Shown here piece after piece: positions 37,405-59,152 of a DNA stretch of 64,000 nt. The first letter of the stretch is position 1. Each line of letters opens with the position of its first letter. The position numbers and the translations under genes are program-made. Below the pieces are notes generated by a model that saw nothing but the letters and a program-made list of their open reading frames with translations, did no database searches and was not told the DNA's origin. Origin of the DNA: Anomaloglossus baeobatrachus (lineage: Eukaryota > Chordata > Amphibia > Anura > Aromobatidae); NCBI RefSeq assembly GCF_048569485.1, contig NC_134353.1, positions 531,371,008 to 531,435,007 of the forward strand, in the 5' to 3' direction.

Positions 37405-38172
37405 CCAGACCCCACTCCCATTCTCCCCACTGTGGGAACAATAACTGCCCTGTGTATGGGGCTCTAATGCTCTGTGTGCAGGAGAAGTGATACATACATT
37501 ACACCAGACCCCACTCCCATTCTCCCCACAATAACTGCCCTGTGTATGGGCTCTAATGCTCTGTGTGCAGGAGAAGTGATACATACATTACACCAGACCC
37601 CACTCCCACTATCCCCACAATAACTGCCCTGTGTATGGGGCTCTAATGCCCTGTGTGCAGGGAGAAGTGATACATACATTACACCAGACCCCACTCCCAT
37701 TATCCCCACAATAACTGCCCTGTGTATGGGGCTCTAATGCCCTGTGTGCAGGGAGAAGTGATACATACATTACACCAGACCCCACTCCCACTATCCCCAC
37801 AATAACTGCCCTGTGTATGGGGCTCTAATGCCCTGTGTGCAGGGAGAAGTGATACATACATTACACCAGACCCCACTCCCACTATCCCCACAATAACTGC
37901 CCTGTGTATGGAGCTCTAATGCCCTGTGTGCAGGGAGAAGTGATACATACATTACACCAGACCCCACTCCCACTATCCCCACAATAACTGCCCTGTGTAT
38001 GGGGCTCTAATGCCCTGTGTGCAGGGAGAAGTGATACATACATTACACCAGACCCCACTCCCATTATCCCCACAATAACTGCCCTGTGTATGGGGCTCTA
38101 ATGCCCTGTGTGCAGGGAGAAGTGATACATACATTACACCAGAGCCCACTCCCACTATCCCCACAATAACTG
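37405..38172 (-). repeat. 91-bp minisatellite, array B right part
   Basis: About eight units, mostly the 91-bp form, ending about 200 bp before the presumed perilipin-2 exon 1 donor. Confidence 0.95.
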
Positions 38173-38369
38173 CCGTGTGTACAGGCTCCTCCAGCACATA
38201 ACACGCCCCCGTTACCGGCCTCACCACACAACTGTCAGTCACACCGTGACCCCTGCACGCCGCGCACAGCCGCCCTCAGTCAGGAGAGCAGACTGTGACG
38301 TCACCAGTCAGCTGATTGCAGGGAGCCTCCGGAGACAGCGTCTGCTCGTGTGGGCGTGGTTATCTGGCT
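38173..38369 (+). promoter_or_regulatory. Presumed perilipin-2 promoter and non-coding exon 1
   Basis: A CpG-rich stretch unlike its neighbours, ending in a good donor (ggct|gtaagt at 38370). It contains a perfect CRE palindrome TGACGTCA (38296-38303), the site bound by CREB/ATF proteins. No TATA box is obvious. The transcription start cannot be placed from sequence; exon 1 is inferred from the donor and from a downstream exon that carries the start codon. Confidence 0.6.
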
Positions 38370-38551
38370 GTAAGTGCGCAGACTCCTAAGGATCGCTCAT
38401 TCCTCCCTGGCAGGTTGTGGTGGCTTCGGTTTGTAGCAGGTGGGTGCCGTGTCCATCCTGTAGTGGTTTGGGGAGATGGTGGCGTTTGCGCTTTTGTCGT
38501 TGCTGACCTTGTACTTTTAATTTTTGTTGTTGTAGGTATTTCCCTAGTGTC

Positions 38552-51208
<12,657 letters not shown>

Positions 51209-51685
51209 AAAAGTCCATTGAGCCCTCCTCATAAATCGGTATTCCTTCCCAACTTCAGTCCTAAAGAGCCACTTACAGTGCACGTTTCAGGATTTTCTTT
51301 AGTATTGCACAGGTGATTAACTGCACTGGTAGTGATTAACATAAGGAAATCCTGAAAACATGCACTGTTGGTGGGCCTTTATAACTGGAGTTGGGAAGGG
51401 GGGGGGACACTGACCTAAATGGTCAAATGCTACTACATGACTTGCATTGTAGATTACAACTCATCTTCCTCCTTAATGAGGGCCAGTAACTAATAGACCT
51501 TGTCAGATGTTAAAGCAGTTATCATTAACATTGGACTTTTTTTCTTATTCTTGGAATTTTTTTTTTTTTTTTTTTTCTTTTCACAAATCTGGTATCACTA
51601 ACTTGTAAACCCCACCATGTAAACTGTTAAATGTTCTGTGCACTTTTTTTTTTTTATTAATAAAATGCTTTATTGACTTGTATCA
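51209..51685 (+). promoter_or_regulatory. plin2: plin2 3' UTR with poly(A) signal
   Basis: AATAAA at 51659-51664, about 450 bp after the stop, preceded by T-rich runs. Cleavage would fall near 51680. Confidence 0.8.
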
Positions 51686-52094
51686 AATCTAGTTACATAA
51701 ACCATTACCATACAATATCTGGATTTTAGAGTGTCATACTCTAGTCAACTGAAACTAAGTTAGTGTAGAATGGATGTTTGAATCCGGTCAAAGGGCTCAA
51801 GTAAAGAATTTCAACAGCAGATCTAGATTTATAATGTTTAAAAGGATATATAGGAGGATCATGTAGTCTGCCCCATCCCTCTTTGTATGCAAAAGGGGTA
51901 AAGACAGTGTAATCACTGTATACATTGCTGTGAAATCCATTAAAAGCTGCAGAAATTTCAGAATGACAATATTTATATACCCTGCAGTTCTGACTTTAAA
52001 AAAACAAACCCCAAATCCTTCAGTTGTGTAGGGTTGACGTTGTCTGCTTGTGACAAATGTAAGTTAAAAAAAAAACCCTTTTCTTTTTTCCTAG

Positions 52095-52330
52095 GTACCT
52101 GACTTCAGCATCAATGACCTTGGTGCAGAAACCGATGACAACCCTGACATGATTGAAGAGGAAATGCAAGATTTCTCCCAAGTGAATAGCAGAGCAATAA
52201 ACCGAGAATAACTTAAGCACTTTGCTTTGAAATTTCATTGGCCTTCTAACACTGGAAGTGCTCATGTTTAAAGTTGTGTAACTGTTCCTAAATATCAAAA
52301 TATTTAACAATAAAACATGCTTTCTAGATG
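52095..52330 (+). CDS. plin2: Candidate alternative last exon of plin2
   Basis: Follows a strong acceptor (ttctttttt-cctag at 52080-52094). In the phase set by the internal donor at 51128 it reads VPDFSINDLGAETDDNPDMI, EEEMQDFSQVNSRAINRE and a stop at 52209-52211, then AATAAA at 52309-52314. Joined to ...PLNWL it would replace the last 27 residues with a 38-residue acidic tail. The acidic tail after NWLVP weakly recalls the acidic C-terminal stretch of perilipin-1 (inference). It could instead be an exon of an unseen transcript. Confidence 0.6.
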
Positions 52331-52756
52331 ACTAAAATCTCACATTCCTCAAGTCCTCTTGCTTATTTTAGAGGATATACACACCTTTTTTAGGCCAGCT
52401 TCTCACTTGCGATTTTGTCGCAGTAGTGCAATGCGAGAAAATCTTGCATTGCACTCAGACACATGTTATTCAATGAATCAGCGCTCATCTGGGTTTTTTT
52501 TTTGTTTTTTTTTTTGTCCAAATCGGGCTGAGAAACGCAGCAGGCTGCTTTTTGTAGAGTTTAACGCACGAGTCTATCCAATGCAAGTCATGGGTGCATA
52601 CGGACCATCCTAGTGACATGCGTTTTTCACAATAGATTTCACGCATGTAGCAGAGAACAATGTAAATGTTTCTGTACATAACATTACATGAGTAGCAGCT
52701 GTTGAGGGTAAAGAAGGGAATTTTGTTTACTTACCGTAAATTCCTTTTCTTCTAGC

Positions 52757-52905
52757 TCCAATTGTGAGACCCAGACAATTAGTTTTTAATTGGGGTGTAT
52801 AGCTTCTGCCTCCGGAGGCCACACAAAGTATTACACTTAAAAGTGTAAACCCCTCCCCTTCTGCCGATACACCCCCCCCCCGTGCATCACGGGCTCCTCA
52901 GTTTT
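52757..52905. repeat. DIRS left terminal inverted repeat
   Basis: About 149 bp, inverse of 58556-58704 with few differences. Confidence 0.92.
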
Positions 52906-53043
52906 GGTGCAAAAGCAGGAAGGAGGAAACTTATAAATTGGTAAATTCAATCCGAAGGATGTTCGGAGAACTGAAAACAATTGAACATGAACAACATGTG
53001 TACACAAAAGAACAACAGCCCGAAGGGAACAGTTGCGGGTGCT

Positions 53044-53133
53044 GGGTCTCCCAATTGGAGCTAGAAGAAAAGGAATTTACGGTAAGTAAACAAAATTCCC
53101 TTCTTTGTCGCTCCATTGGGAGACCCAGACAAT
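53044..53133. repeat. DIRS internal complementary region
   Basis: Left part is the inverse of 52714-52768; right part, from ctttgtcgctccattggg, is the inverse of the right terminus. It lies just downstream of the recombinase frame, as in DIRS-1. Confidence 0.92.
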
Positions 53134-53205
53134 TGGGACGTCCAAAAGCAGTCCCTGGGTGGGTAAAATAATACCTCGGTAATAGAGCCGTAAAACGGCC
53201 CCTTC

Positions 53206-56070
53206 CTACAGGTGGGCAACTTCCGCCTGAAGGACTCGCCTACCTAGGCTGGCATCTGCCGAAGCATAGGTATGCACCTGATAGTGTTTCGTGAAAGTGT
53301 GCAGACTCGACCAGGTAGCCGCCTGACACACCTGCTGAGCCGTAGCCTGGTGTCGCAAAGCCCAGGACGCACCCACGGCTCTGGTAGAATGGGCCTTCAG
53401 CCCTGAAGGAACCGGAAGCCCAGAAGATCGGTAGGCTTCAAGAATTGGTTCCTTGATCCACCGAGCCAAGGTTGACTTGGAAGCCTGCGACCCTTTACGC
53501 TGGCCAGCGACAAGGACAAAGAGCGCATCCGAGCGGCGCAGAGGCGCCGTACGAGAAATGTAGAGTCTGAGTGCTCTCACCAGATCTAACAAGTGCAAAT
53601 CCTTTTCACATTGGTGAACAGGATGAGAACAAAAAGAAGGTAAGGAGATATCCTGATTGAGATGAAAGGGGGATACCACCTTAGGGAGAAATTCCGGAAC
53701 CGGACGCAGAACCACCTTGTCCTGGTGAAACACCAGGAAGGGGGCTTTGCATGACAGCGCGGCTAGCTCAGACACTCTCCGAAGCGATGTGACTGCCACT
53801 AGGAAGACCACTTTCTGAGAAAGGCGTGAAAGAGAAATATCCCTCATTGGCTCGAAAGGTGGTTTCTGAAGAGCCGTTAGCACCCTGTTCAGATCCCAGG
53901 GTTCTAGCGGACGCTTGTAAGGAGGGACTATGTGGCAAACCCCCTGCAGGAACGTGCGTACCTGTGGAAGCCTGGCTAGGCGCTTTTGAAAACATACAGA
54001 GAGCGCCGAGACTTGTCCCTTAAGGGAGCCGAGAGACAAACCTTTTTCCATTCCGGATTGAAGGAAGGACAGAAAAGTGGGCAAGGCAAATGGCCAGGGA
54101 GTAAAACCCTGATCAGAGCACCAGGATAAGAAGATCCTCCACGTCCTGTGGTAGATCTTGGCGGACGTTGGTTTCCTGGCCTGTCTCATAGTGGCAATGA
54201 CCTCTTGAGATAACCCTGAAGACGCTAGGATCCAGGACTCAATGGCCACACAGTCAGGTTGAGGGCCGCAGAATTCAGATGGAAAAATGGCCCTTGAGAC
54301 AGCAAGTCTGGTCGGTCTGGCAGTGCCCACGGTTGACCCACCGTGAGATGCCACAGATCCGGGTACCACGACCTCCTCGGCCAGTCTGGAGCGACGAGGA
54401 TGGCGCAGCGGCAGTCGGACCTGATCTTGCGTAACACTCTGGGCAGCAGTGCCAGAGGAGGAAATACATAAGGCAGTTGAAACTGCGACCAATCCTGAAC
54501 TAATGCGTCTGCCGCCAGAGCTCTGTGATCTTGAGAACGTGCCATGAATGCCGGGACCTTGTTGTTGTGCCGGGACGCCATTAGGTCGACGTCCGGCTTC
54601 CCCCAGCGGCAACAGATCTCTTGAAACACGTCCGGGTGAAGAGACCATTCCCCTGCGTCCATGCCCTGGCGACTGAGAAAGTCTGCTTCCCAGTTTTCTA
54701 CGCCCGGGATGTGAACTGCGGAGATGGTGGAGGCTGTGGCTTCCACCCACAGCAGAATCCGCCGGACTTCCTGGAAGGCTTGCCGACTGAGTGTGCCGCC
54801 TTGGTGGTTGATGTATGCCACCGCCGTGGCGTTGTCCGACTGAATTCGGATCTGCCTGCCTTCCAGCCACGGCTGGAACGCCTTTAGGGCTAGATACACT
54901 GCCCTTCTCTCCAGAACATTGATCTGAAGGGAGGACTCTGGCTGAGTCCAGGTACCCTGAGCCCTGTGGTGGAGAAAGACCGCTCCCCACCCTGACAGAC
55001 TCGCGTCCGTCGTGACCACCGCCCAGGATGGGGGCAGGAAGGATTTCCCCTTCGACAACGAAGTGGGAAGAAGCCACCACTGAAGGGAGGCCTTGGCTGC
55101 CCGAGAAAGGGAGACGTTCCTGTCTAGGGACGTCGATTTCCTGTCCCATTTGCGGAGAATGTCCCATTGAAGTGGACGCAGATAAAACTGCGCAAAAAGA
55201 ACTGCCTCCATTGCTGCCACCATCTTCCCTAGGAAGTGCATGAGGCGCCTCAAGGGGTGCGACTGGACTCGAAGGAGAGATTGCACCCCTGTCTGTAGTG
55301 AACGCTGTTTGTCCAGCGGAAGCTTCACTATCGCTGAGAGAGTATGAAACTCCATGCCGAGATATGTCAGTGATTGGGCCGGTGTCAGTTTTGACTTTGG
55401 GAAATTGATGATCCACCCGAATCTCTGGAGAGTCTCCAGAGCAATATTCAGGCTGTGTTGGCATGCCACCTGAGAAGGGGCCTTGACAAGCAGATCGTCT
55501 AAGTAAGGGATCACCGAGTGTCCCTGAGAGTGTAGGACTGCTACCACTGTTGCCATGACCTTGGTGAAGACCCGTGGGGCTGTCGCCAGGCCGAAAGGCA
55601 GTGCCACGAACTGAAGGTGTTCGTCCCCGATGGCGAAACGCAGGAAGCGCTGATGCTCTGATGCAATCGGCACGTGGAGATAAGCATCCCTGATGTCGAT
55701 TGATGCTAGGAAGTCTCCTTGGGACATTGAGGCGATGACGGAGCGGAGAGATTCCATCCGGAACCGCCTGGTTTTCACGTGTCTGTTGAGCAGTTTTAGG
55801 TCCAGAACGGGACGGAAAGATCCGTCCTTTTTTGGTACCACAAACAAGTTGGAGTAAAAGCCGTGGCCCTGTTGCTGAAGGGGAACAGGGACCACCACTC
55901 CTTCTGCCTTCAGAGTGCTCACCGCCTGAAGGAGAGCATCGGCTCGCTCGGGGGGAGGAGATGTTCTGAAGAAACGAGTCAGAGGACGAGAGCTGAACTC
56001 TATCCTGTAACCGTGAGACAAAATGTCTCGCACCCATCGGTCTTGGACATGTGGCAACCAGGCGTCGCAA
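53206..56070 (-). CDS. DIRS tyrosine recombinase frame, with long upstream overlap
   Basis: 954 codons open. Only the last about 330 residues show a known fold: an N-terminal SAM-like part (KPTSAKIYHRTWRIFLSWC) and the catalytic domain with TSLRRVSEL (first Arg), HSTRA (His-x-x-Arg) and TWSSLHTFTKHY (nucleophile Tyr). The first about 620 residues overlap the RT/RNase H frame in another phase and show no domain. Extensive ORF overlap is known in DIRS-1. The true recombinase start may lie near 54.3 kb. Confidence 0.85.
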   Translation of the reverse strand: MRRLVATCPRPMGARHFVSRLQDRVQLSSSDSFLQNISSPRASRCSPSGGEHSEGRRSGGPCSPSATGPRLLLQLVCGTKKGRIFPSRSGPKTAQQTRENQAVPDGISPLRHRLNVPRRLPSINRHQGCLSPRADCIRASALPAFRHRGRTPSVRGTAFRPGDSPTGLHQGHGNSGSSPTLSGTLGDPLLRRSACQGPFSGGMPTQPEYCSGDSPEIRVDHQFPKVKTDTGPITDISRHGVSYSLSDSEASAGQTAFTTDRGAISPSSPVAPLEAPHALPREDGGSNGGSSFCAVLSASTSMGHSPQMGQEIDVPRQERLPFSGSQGLPSVVASSHFVVEGEILPAPILGGGHDGRESVRVGSGLSPPQGSGYLDSARVLPSDQCSGEKGSVSSPKGVPAVAGRQADPNSVGQRHGGGIHQPPRRHTQSASLPGSPADSAVGGSHSLHHLRSSHPGRRKLGSRLSQSPGHGRRGMVSSPGRVSRDLLPLGEAGRRPNGVPAQQQGPGIHGTFSRSQSSGGRRISSGLVAVSTALCISSSGTAAQSVTQDQVRLPLRHPRRSRLAEEVVVPGSVASHGGSTVGTARPTRLAVSRAIFPSEFCGPQPDCVAIESWILASSGLSQEVIATMRQARKPTSAKIYHRTWRIFLSWCSDQGFTPWPFALPTFLSFLQSGMEKGLSLGSLKGQVSALSVCFQKRLARLPQVRTFLQGVCHIVPPYKRPLEPWDLNRVLTALQKPPFEPMRDISLSRLSQKVVFLVAVTSLRRVSELAALSCKAPFLVFHQDKVVLRPVPEFLPKVVSPFHLNQDISLPSFCSHPVHQCEKDLHLLDLVRALRLYISRTAPLRRSDALFVLVAGQRKGSQASKSTLARWIKEPILEAYRSSGLPVPSGLKAHSTRAVGASWALRHQATAQQVCQAATWSSLHTFTKHYQVHTYASADASLGRRVLQAEVAHL

Positions 56071-56372
56071 AAGCGGGAGAGCCTGCCACCGACCGAGGAT
56101 GCGGTTTGAGGAGGCCGAAAGTCATGAGGAGGCCGCTTTGGGAGCGGTCCCTCCGGCGTTCTTCTTAAGACGTGACTTAGACCGCCATGAATCGGAGTTC
56201 CTCTGACCCTTCTGTGGCCTGTTGGACGAGGAGAATTGAGACCTGCCCGCAGGCCGAAAGGACCGAAATCTCGATTGTACCTTCCGTTGTTGAGGTCTGT
56301 TTGGTTTGGACTGGGGTAAGTATGAGTCCTTTCCCTTGGATTGTTTAATGATTTCATCCAATCGCTCGCCAA
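54225..56372 (-). CDS. DIRS reverse transcriptase / RNase H frame
   Basis: 715 codons. The RT core includes FVVPKKDGSFRPVLDLKLLN, IDIRDAYLHVPI, LPFGLATAPRVFTKVM and the catalytic YLDDLLV. RNase H follows (TTDASLSGWGAVF, QINVLERRAV, QSDNATAVAYI, HIPGVENWEADFLSR). After it comes a segment with WGKPDVDLMASRHN and PPLALLPRVLRKIRSD that matches the position of the methyltransferase-like domain of DIRS-1-group elements; its activity cannot be judged. The first in-frame ATG is used, and the true start may be internal. Confidence 0.9.
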   Translation of the reverse strand: MASDWMKSLNNPRERTHTYPSPNQTDLNNGRYNRDFGPFGLRAGLNSPRPTGHRRVRGTPIHGGLSHVLRRTPEGPLPKRPPHDFRPPQTASSVGGRLSRFCDAWLPHVQDRWVRDILSHGYRIEFSSRPLTRFFRTSPPPERADALLQAVSTLKAEGVVVPVPLQQQGHGFYSNLFVVPKKDGSFRPVLDLKLLNRHVKTRRFRMESLRSVIASMSQGDFLASIDIRDAYLHVPIASEHQRFLRFAIGDEHLQFVALPFGLATAPRVFTKVMATVVAVLHSQGHSVIPYLDDLLVKAPSQVACQHSLNIALETLQRFGWIINFPKSKLTPAQSLTYLGMEFHTLSAIVKLPLDKQRSLQTGVQSLLRVQSHPLRRLMHFLGKMVAAMEAVLFAQFYLRPLQWDILRKWDRKSTSLDRNVSLSRAAKASLQWWLLPTSLSKGKSFLPPSWAVVTTDASLSGWGAVFLHHRAQGTWTQPESSLQINVLERRAVYLALKAFQPWLEGRQIRIQSDNATAVAYINHQGGTLSRQAFQEVRRILLWVEATASTISAVHIPGVENWEADFLSRQGMDAGEWSLHPDVFQEICCRWGKPDVDLMASRHNNKVPAFMARSQDHRALAADALVQDWSQFQLPYVFPPLALLPRVLRKIRSDCRCAILVAPDWPRRSWYPDLWHLTVGQPWALPDRPDLLSQGPFFHLNSAALNLTVWPLSPGS

Positions 56373-57624
56373 ACAGGCGGTCGCCAGAAAATGGCAAACC
56401 GGTTAAGAACTTTTTAGAAGCAGAGTCTGCCTTCCATTCTCGTAGCCACATGGCCCTGCGGACTGCCACCGAATTGGTGGATGCTACCGACGTACGGCTC
56501 GCAGAGTCCAGGACCGCATTCATGGCGTAGGACGCAAACGCCGACGCCTGAGATGTTAAGGACACAACCTGCGGAGTAGAGGCACGTGTGACTGCATTAA
56601 TCTCAGACTGACAAGCTGAGATAGCTTGGAGTGCCCATACGGCTGCGAATGCCGGAGCAAAGGACGCGCCTATAGCTTCATAGATGGATTTCATCAGGAG
56701 CTCTATCTGCCTGTCAGTGGCATCCTTGAGTGATGCACCATCTGCCACTGCAACTATGGATCTAGCCGCCAGTCTAGAGACTGGAGGATCCACCTTGGGA
56801 CACTGACCCCAACCCTTGACTACGTCAGGGGGGAAGGGATAACGTGTGTCCTTAAGGCGCTTAGTAAAGCGCTTATCTGGAAACGCTCGGTGTTTCTGGA
56901 CTGTATCTCTGAAGTCGGAGTGATCCAGAAACGCACTCATTGTACGTTTGGGAAACCTAAAATGGAATTTCTCCTTCTGAGAAGCTGACTCCTCAATCGG
57001 AGGAGCTGGGGGAGAAAGATCCAACACCTGATTGATGGACGCTATAAGGTCATTTACTATGGCGTCCCCTTCAGGTGTATCCAGGTTGAGAGCGGCGTCA
57101 GGATCAGAGTCCTGATCTGCCACCTCCGCTTCATCCTCTAGAGAGTCCTCCTGCTGAGACCCTGAGCAGTGTGATGAAGTCGAGGGAAGCTCCCAGCGAG
57201 CCCGCTTAGGCGGTCTGGGACTGCGGTCCGTGTCGGAGACCTCACCGTGGGACCTATGAGCCGCCCCAAGAGCACTTTGCTGCTCCAACCGAGGGGGGCC
57301 TGGGGTCAATGATTCAACAGTGCCCGGGACCTGTGTTACCGATCTGGACTGTAAGGCTTCTAGTATCTTAGCAGACCATTTATCCATAGACTCAGAAAGT
57401 TTGTCAGCGAATACTGCAAACTCCGTCCCTGTCACCTGGACAGTGGCAGCAGGTGGTTCCACCTGGGCCACGAGTAGCAGAGGCTCCGGCTGAGTGAGTG
57501 TCACAGGGGCCGAGCATTGCACACAATGAGGGTAGGTGGAACCTGCAGGTAGCATAGCCGCACATGAGGTACAGGTTTCAAAGTAAGCCTGTGCTTTGGC
57601 ACCCTTGCTTTTTGCGGACGACAT
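56122..57624 (-). CDS. DIRS gag-like frame
   Basis: 500 codons starting MSSAKSKGAKAQ. Near the start are two CxxC pairs (FETCTSCAAML, YPHCVQC), a zinc-ribbon-like motif shared with the gag-like part of 22256-24445. A long acidic middle follows (residues about 150-210), then a helical segment rich in alanine, and a basic, serine/arginine-rich tail (from about residue 430) suited to nucleic-acid binding. It overlaps the RT frame at its 3' end. The role as structural/nucleocapsid protein is inferred from position. Confidence 0.8.
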   Translation of the reverse strand: MSSAKSKGAKAQAYFETCTSCAAMLPAGSTYPHCVQCSAPVTLTQPEPLLLVAQVEPPAATVQVTGTEFAVFADKLSESMDKWSAKILEALQSRSVTQVPGTVESLTPGPPRLEQQSALGAAHRSHGEVSDTDRSPRPPKRARWELPSTSSHCSGSQQEDSLEDEAEVADQDSDPDAALNLDTPEGDAIVNDLIASINQVLDLSPPAPPIEESASQKEKFHFRFPKRTMSAFLDHSDFRDTVQKHRAFPDKRFTKRLKDTRYPFPPDVVKGWGQCPKVDPPVSRLAARSIVAVADGASLKDATDRQIELLMKSIYEAIGASFAPAFAAVWALQAISACQSEINAVTRASTPQVVSLTSQASAFASYAMNAVLDSASRTSVASTNSVAVRRAMWLREWKADSASKKFLTGLPFSGDRLFGERLDEIIKQSKGKDSYLPQSKPNRPQQRKVQSRFRSFRPAGRSQFSSSNRPQKGQRNSDSWRSKSRLKKNAGGTAPKAASS

Positions 57625-58555
57625 GCTGCTGTCTCCTCTGAGTACAATCAGGGAGGGTATATAGCCAAAAACAAGCAGTGCAGCCGTACAAAGTAAATGT
57701 ATAGATTATAAGCATATAAATATACACTTCGGCACCCAGGGGGGCCAGCACCTAGTAACAGGTGCGGCTTACCGACCGCCCGCAGCGGTTGTGTGACCAC
57801 CAGATTCCCTGCCTGGGCCTCCCAAAGCTGTGTCTCTCCTCTCCAGCGTCAGAAGTGCTGACAGGAATGGCTGCCGGCGTTCTGTGGGGAGGAGGGGGCC
57901 GTGGGCGTGCTTTTAGAAAGTGCGGGAATCTGGTGCCCCACGGTGCTCAGTGAGGGGGGAGGAGGATACTAAGTATGCTCCAGCCCTCAGCGCTGACGTC
58001 CAGTGCAGCGTCCCGCCCTTCCCCTGACTGGCAGGGCCGGGGGCGGGAATATGCGGTACTAGGCCACAAAAGCCGGGGAGTAAAGTTACAAGTGCGGCCG
58101 GCAAACAAGCGCGGCCAGCGCGGTAGTCCCGGCGCACTAACACACCCAGCAGCTGCTGCAGCGTGTATAACACAGGCGCTATATGCGCCGTCCCCAAGGG
58201 GACACAGAGTACCTCAGAGTCGCTGCCTGTCCCTGACGATACCCGGCTCCTGTCCAAGCAGATTCCCCCAGGGGCTGCGGAGGGAGCACGGTCCCAGTGC
58301 CTGGAGACCGATTAGGATCCCACTTCACCCAGAGCCCCTAAGGGATGGGGAAGGAAAACAGCATGTGGCTCCTGCCTATGTACCCGCAATGGGTACCTCA
58401 ACCTTAACAGCACCGCCGACCAGAGTGGGGTGAGAAGGGAGCATGCCGGGGGCCCTGTTATGGGCCCTCTTTTCTTCCATCCGATATAGTCAGCAGCTGC
58501 TGCTGACTAACATGTGGAGCTTGCGTGCATGTGTGCCTCCTTCGCACAAAGCATA
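57625..58555 (-). other. DIRS 5' untranslated region
   Basis: No frame beyond short ones. GC-rich leader between the right terminal repeat and the gag start, presumably holding the element's promoter. Confidence 0.6.
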
Positions 58556-58704
58556 AAAACTGAGGAGCCCGTGATGCACGGGGGGGTGTATAGGCAGAAG
58601 GGGAGGGGTTTACACTTTTAAGTGTAATACTTTGTGTGGCCTCCGGAGGCAGAAGCTATACACCCCAATTAAAAACTAATTGTCTGGGTCTCCCAATGGA
58701 GCGA
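58556..58704. repeat. DIRS right terminal inverted repeat
   Basis: Partner of 52757-52905. Confidence 0.92.
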
Positions 58705-58801
58705 CAAAGAAAATCTATTTCACACTGACTAGTGAACTAAAATCGGCCGACGTTTTTCCTGCTACTCGGACCGATTTTTATACCCATAAGTGTTTCCAGC
58801 C

Positions 58802-59149
58802 ATAGAACTACTCCCATATCTTCCCTTTTAAATACATGGGGGGGGGAGGGGTGGTCTTGCACTTTGACAAAGTTTGACAGCTATATACATTATTTACTAC
58901 TGGAGAGATGGACATCCAATCACCCCACCCTTTTTGTACCTGCAGTTTCCTTATAGCATTACATGCAGCTGTATGCATTTGTTTGTCAGTGAGTATGAAA
59001 ACAAATTATATATTTTTGTTTTTGAAAAATTTGTTCTTTCTAAGCCAAAGGTGTAGTAACAAACTTTTTTTTTTTTTTTTTTTCCCCCCTGTTAGTTTGG
59101 TAGCTCAAAACTGCAGCACATCATGGTTCCCTAAATACCAGCCACAGGC
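58802..59149. other. No gene seen
   Basis: AT-rich single-copy-like DNA with a poly(T) run (59065-59083). Confidence 0.55.
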
Positions 59150-59152
59150 TAA

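Larger units (their letters stand above)
52714..58709 (-). mobile_element. DIRS-type tyrosine-recombinase retrotransposon, looks whole
   Basis: 5,996 bp on the minus strand. Terminal inverted repeats lie at 52757-52905 and 58556-58704, with unequal outer extensions. An internal complementary region (53044-53133) copies, inverted, the left terminus joined directly to the right terminus, the arrangement needed for a circular DIRS intermediate. Three long open frames carry gag, RT plus RNase H and a tyrosine recombinase. Integration by recombinase fits the lack of a target duplication; a shared aag lies at the left flank and right end. No break is obvious, so this copy looks young. Confidence 0.93.
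52393..58801. mobile_element. TTA-flanked MITE split by a DIRS element
   Basis: Ends GGCCAGCTTCTCACTTGCGA (left, after TTA 52390-52392) and ATAAGTGTTTCCAGCC (right). Without the DIRS insert it is about 413 bp. Its termini match those of the 59153-60950 element. It starts only 80 bp after the distal plin2 poly(A) signal. Confidence 0.82.

Noticed and set aside
36469-37584. 371-codon minus frame and 251-codon plus frame, Ala/Arg/Gly/Pro-rich
   Set aside because: They come from stop-poor GC tandem repeats open on both strands.
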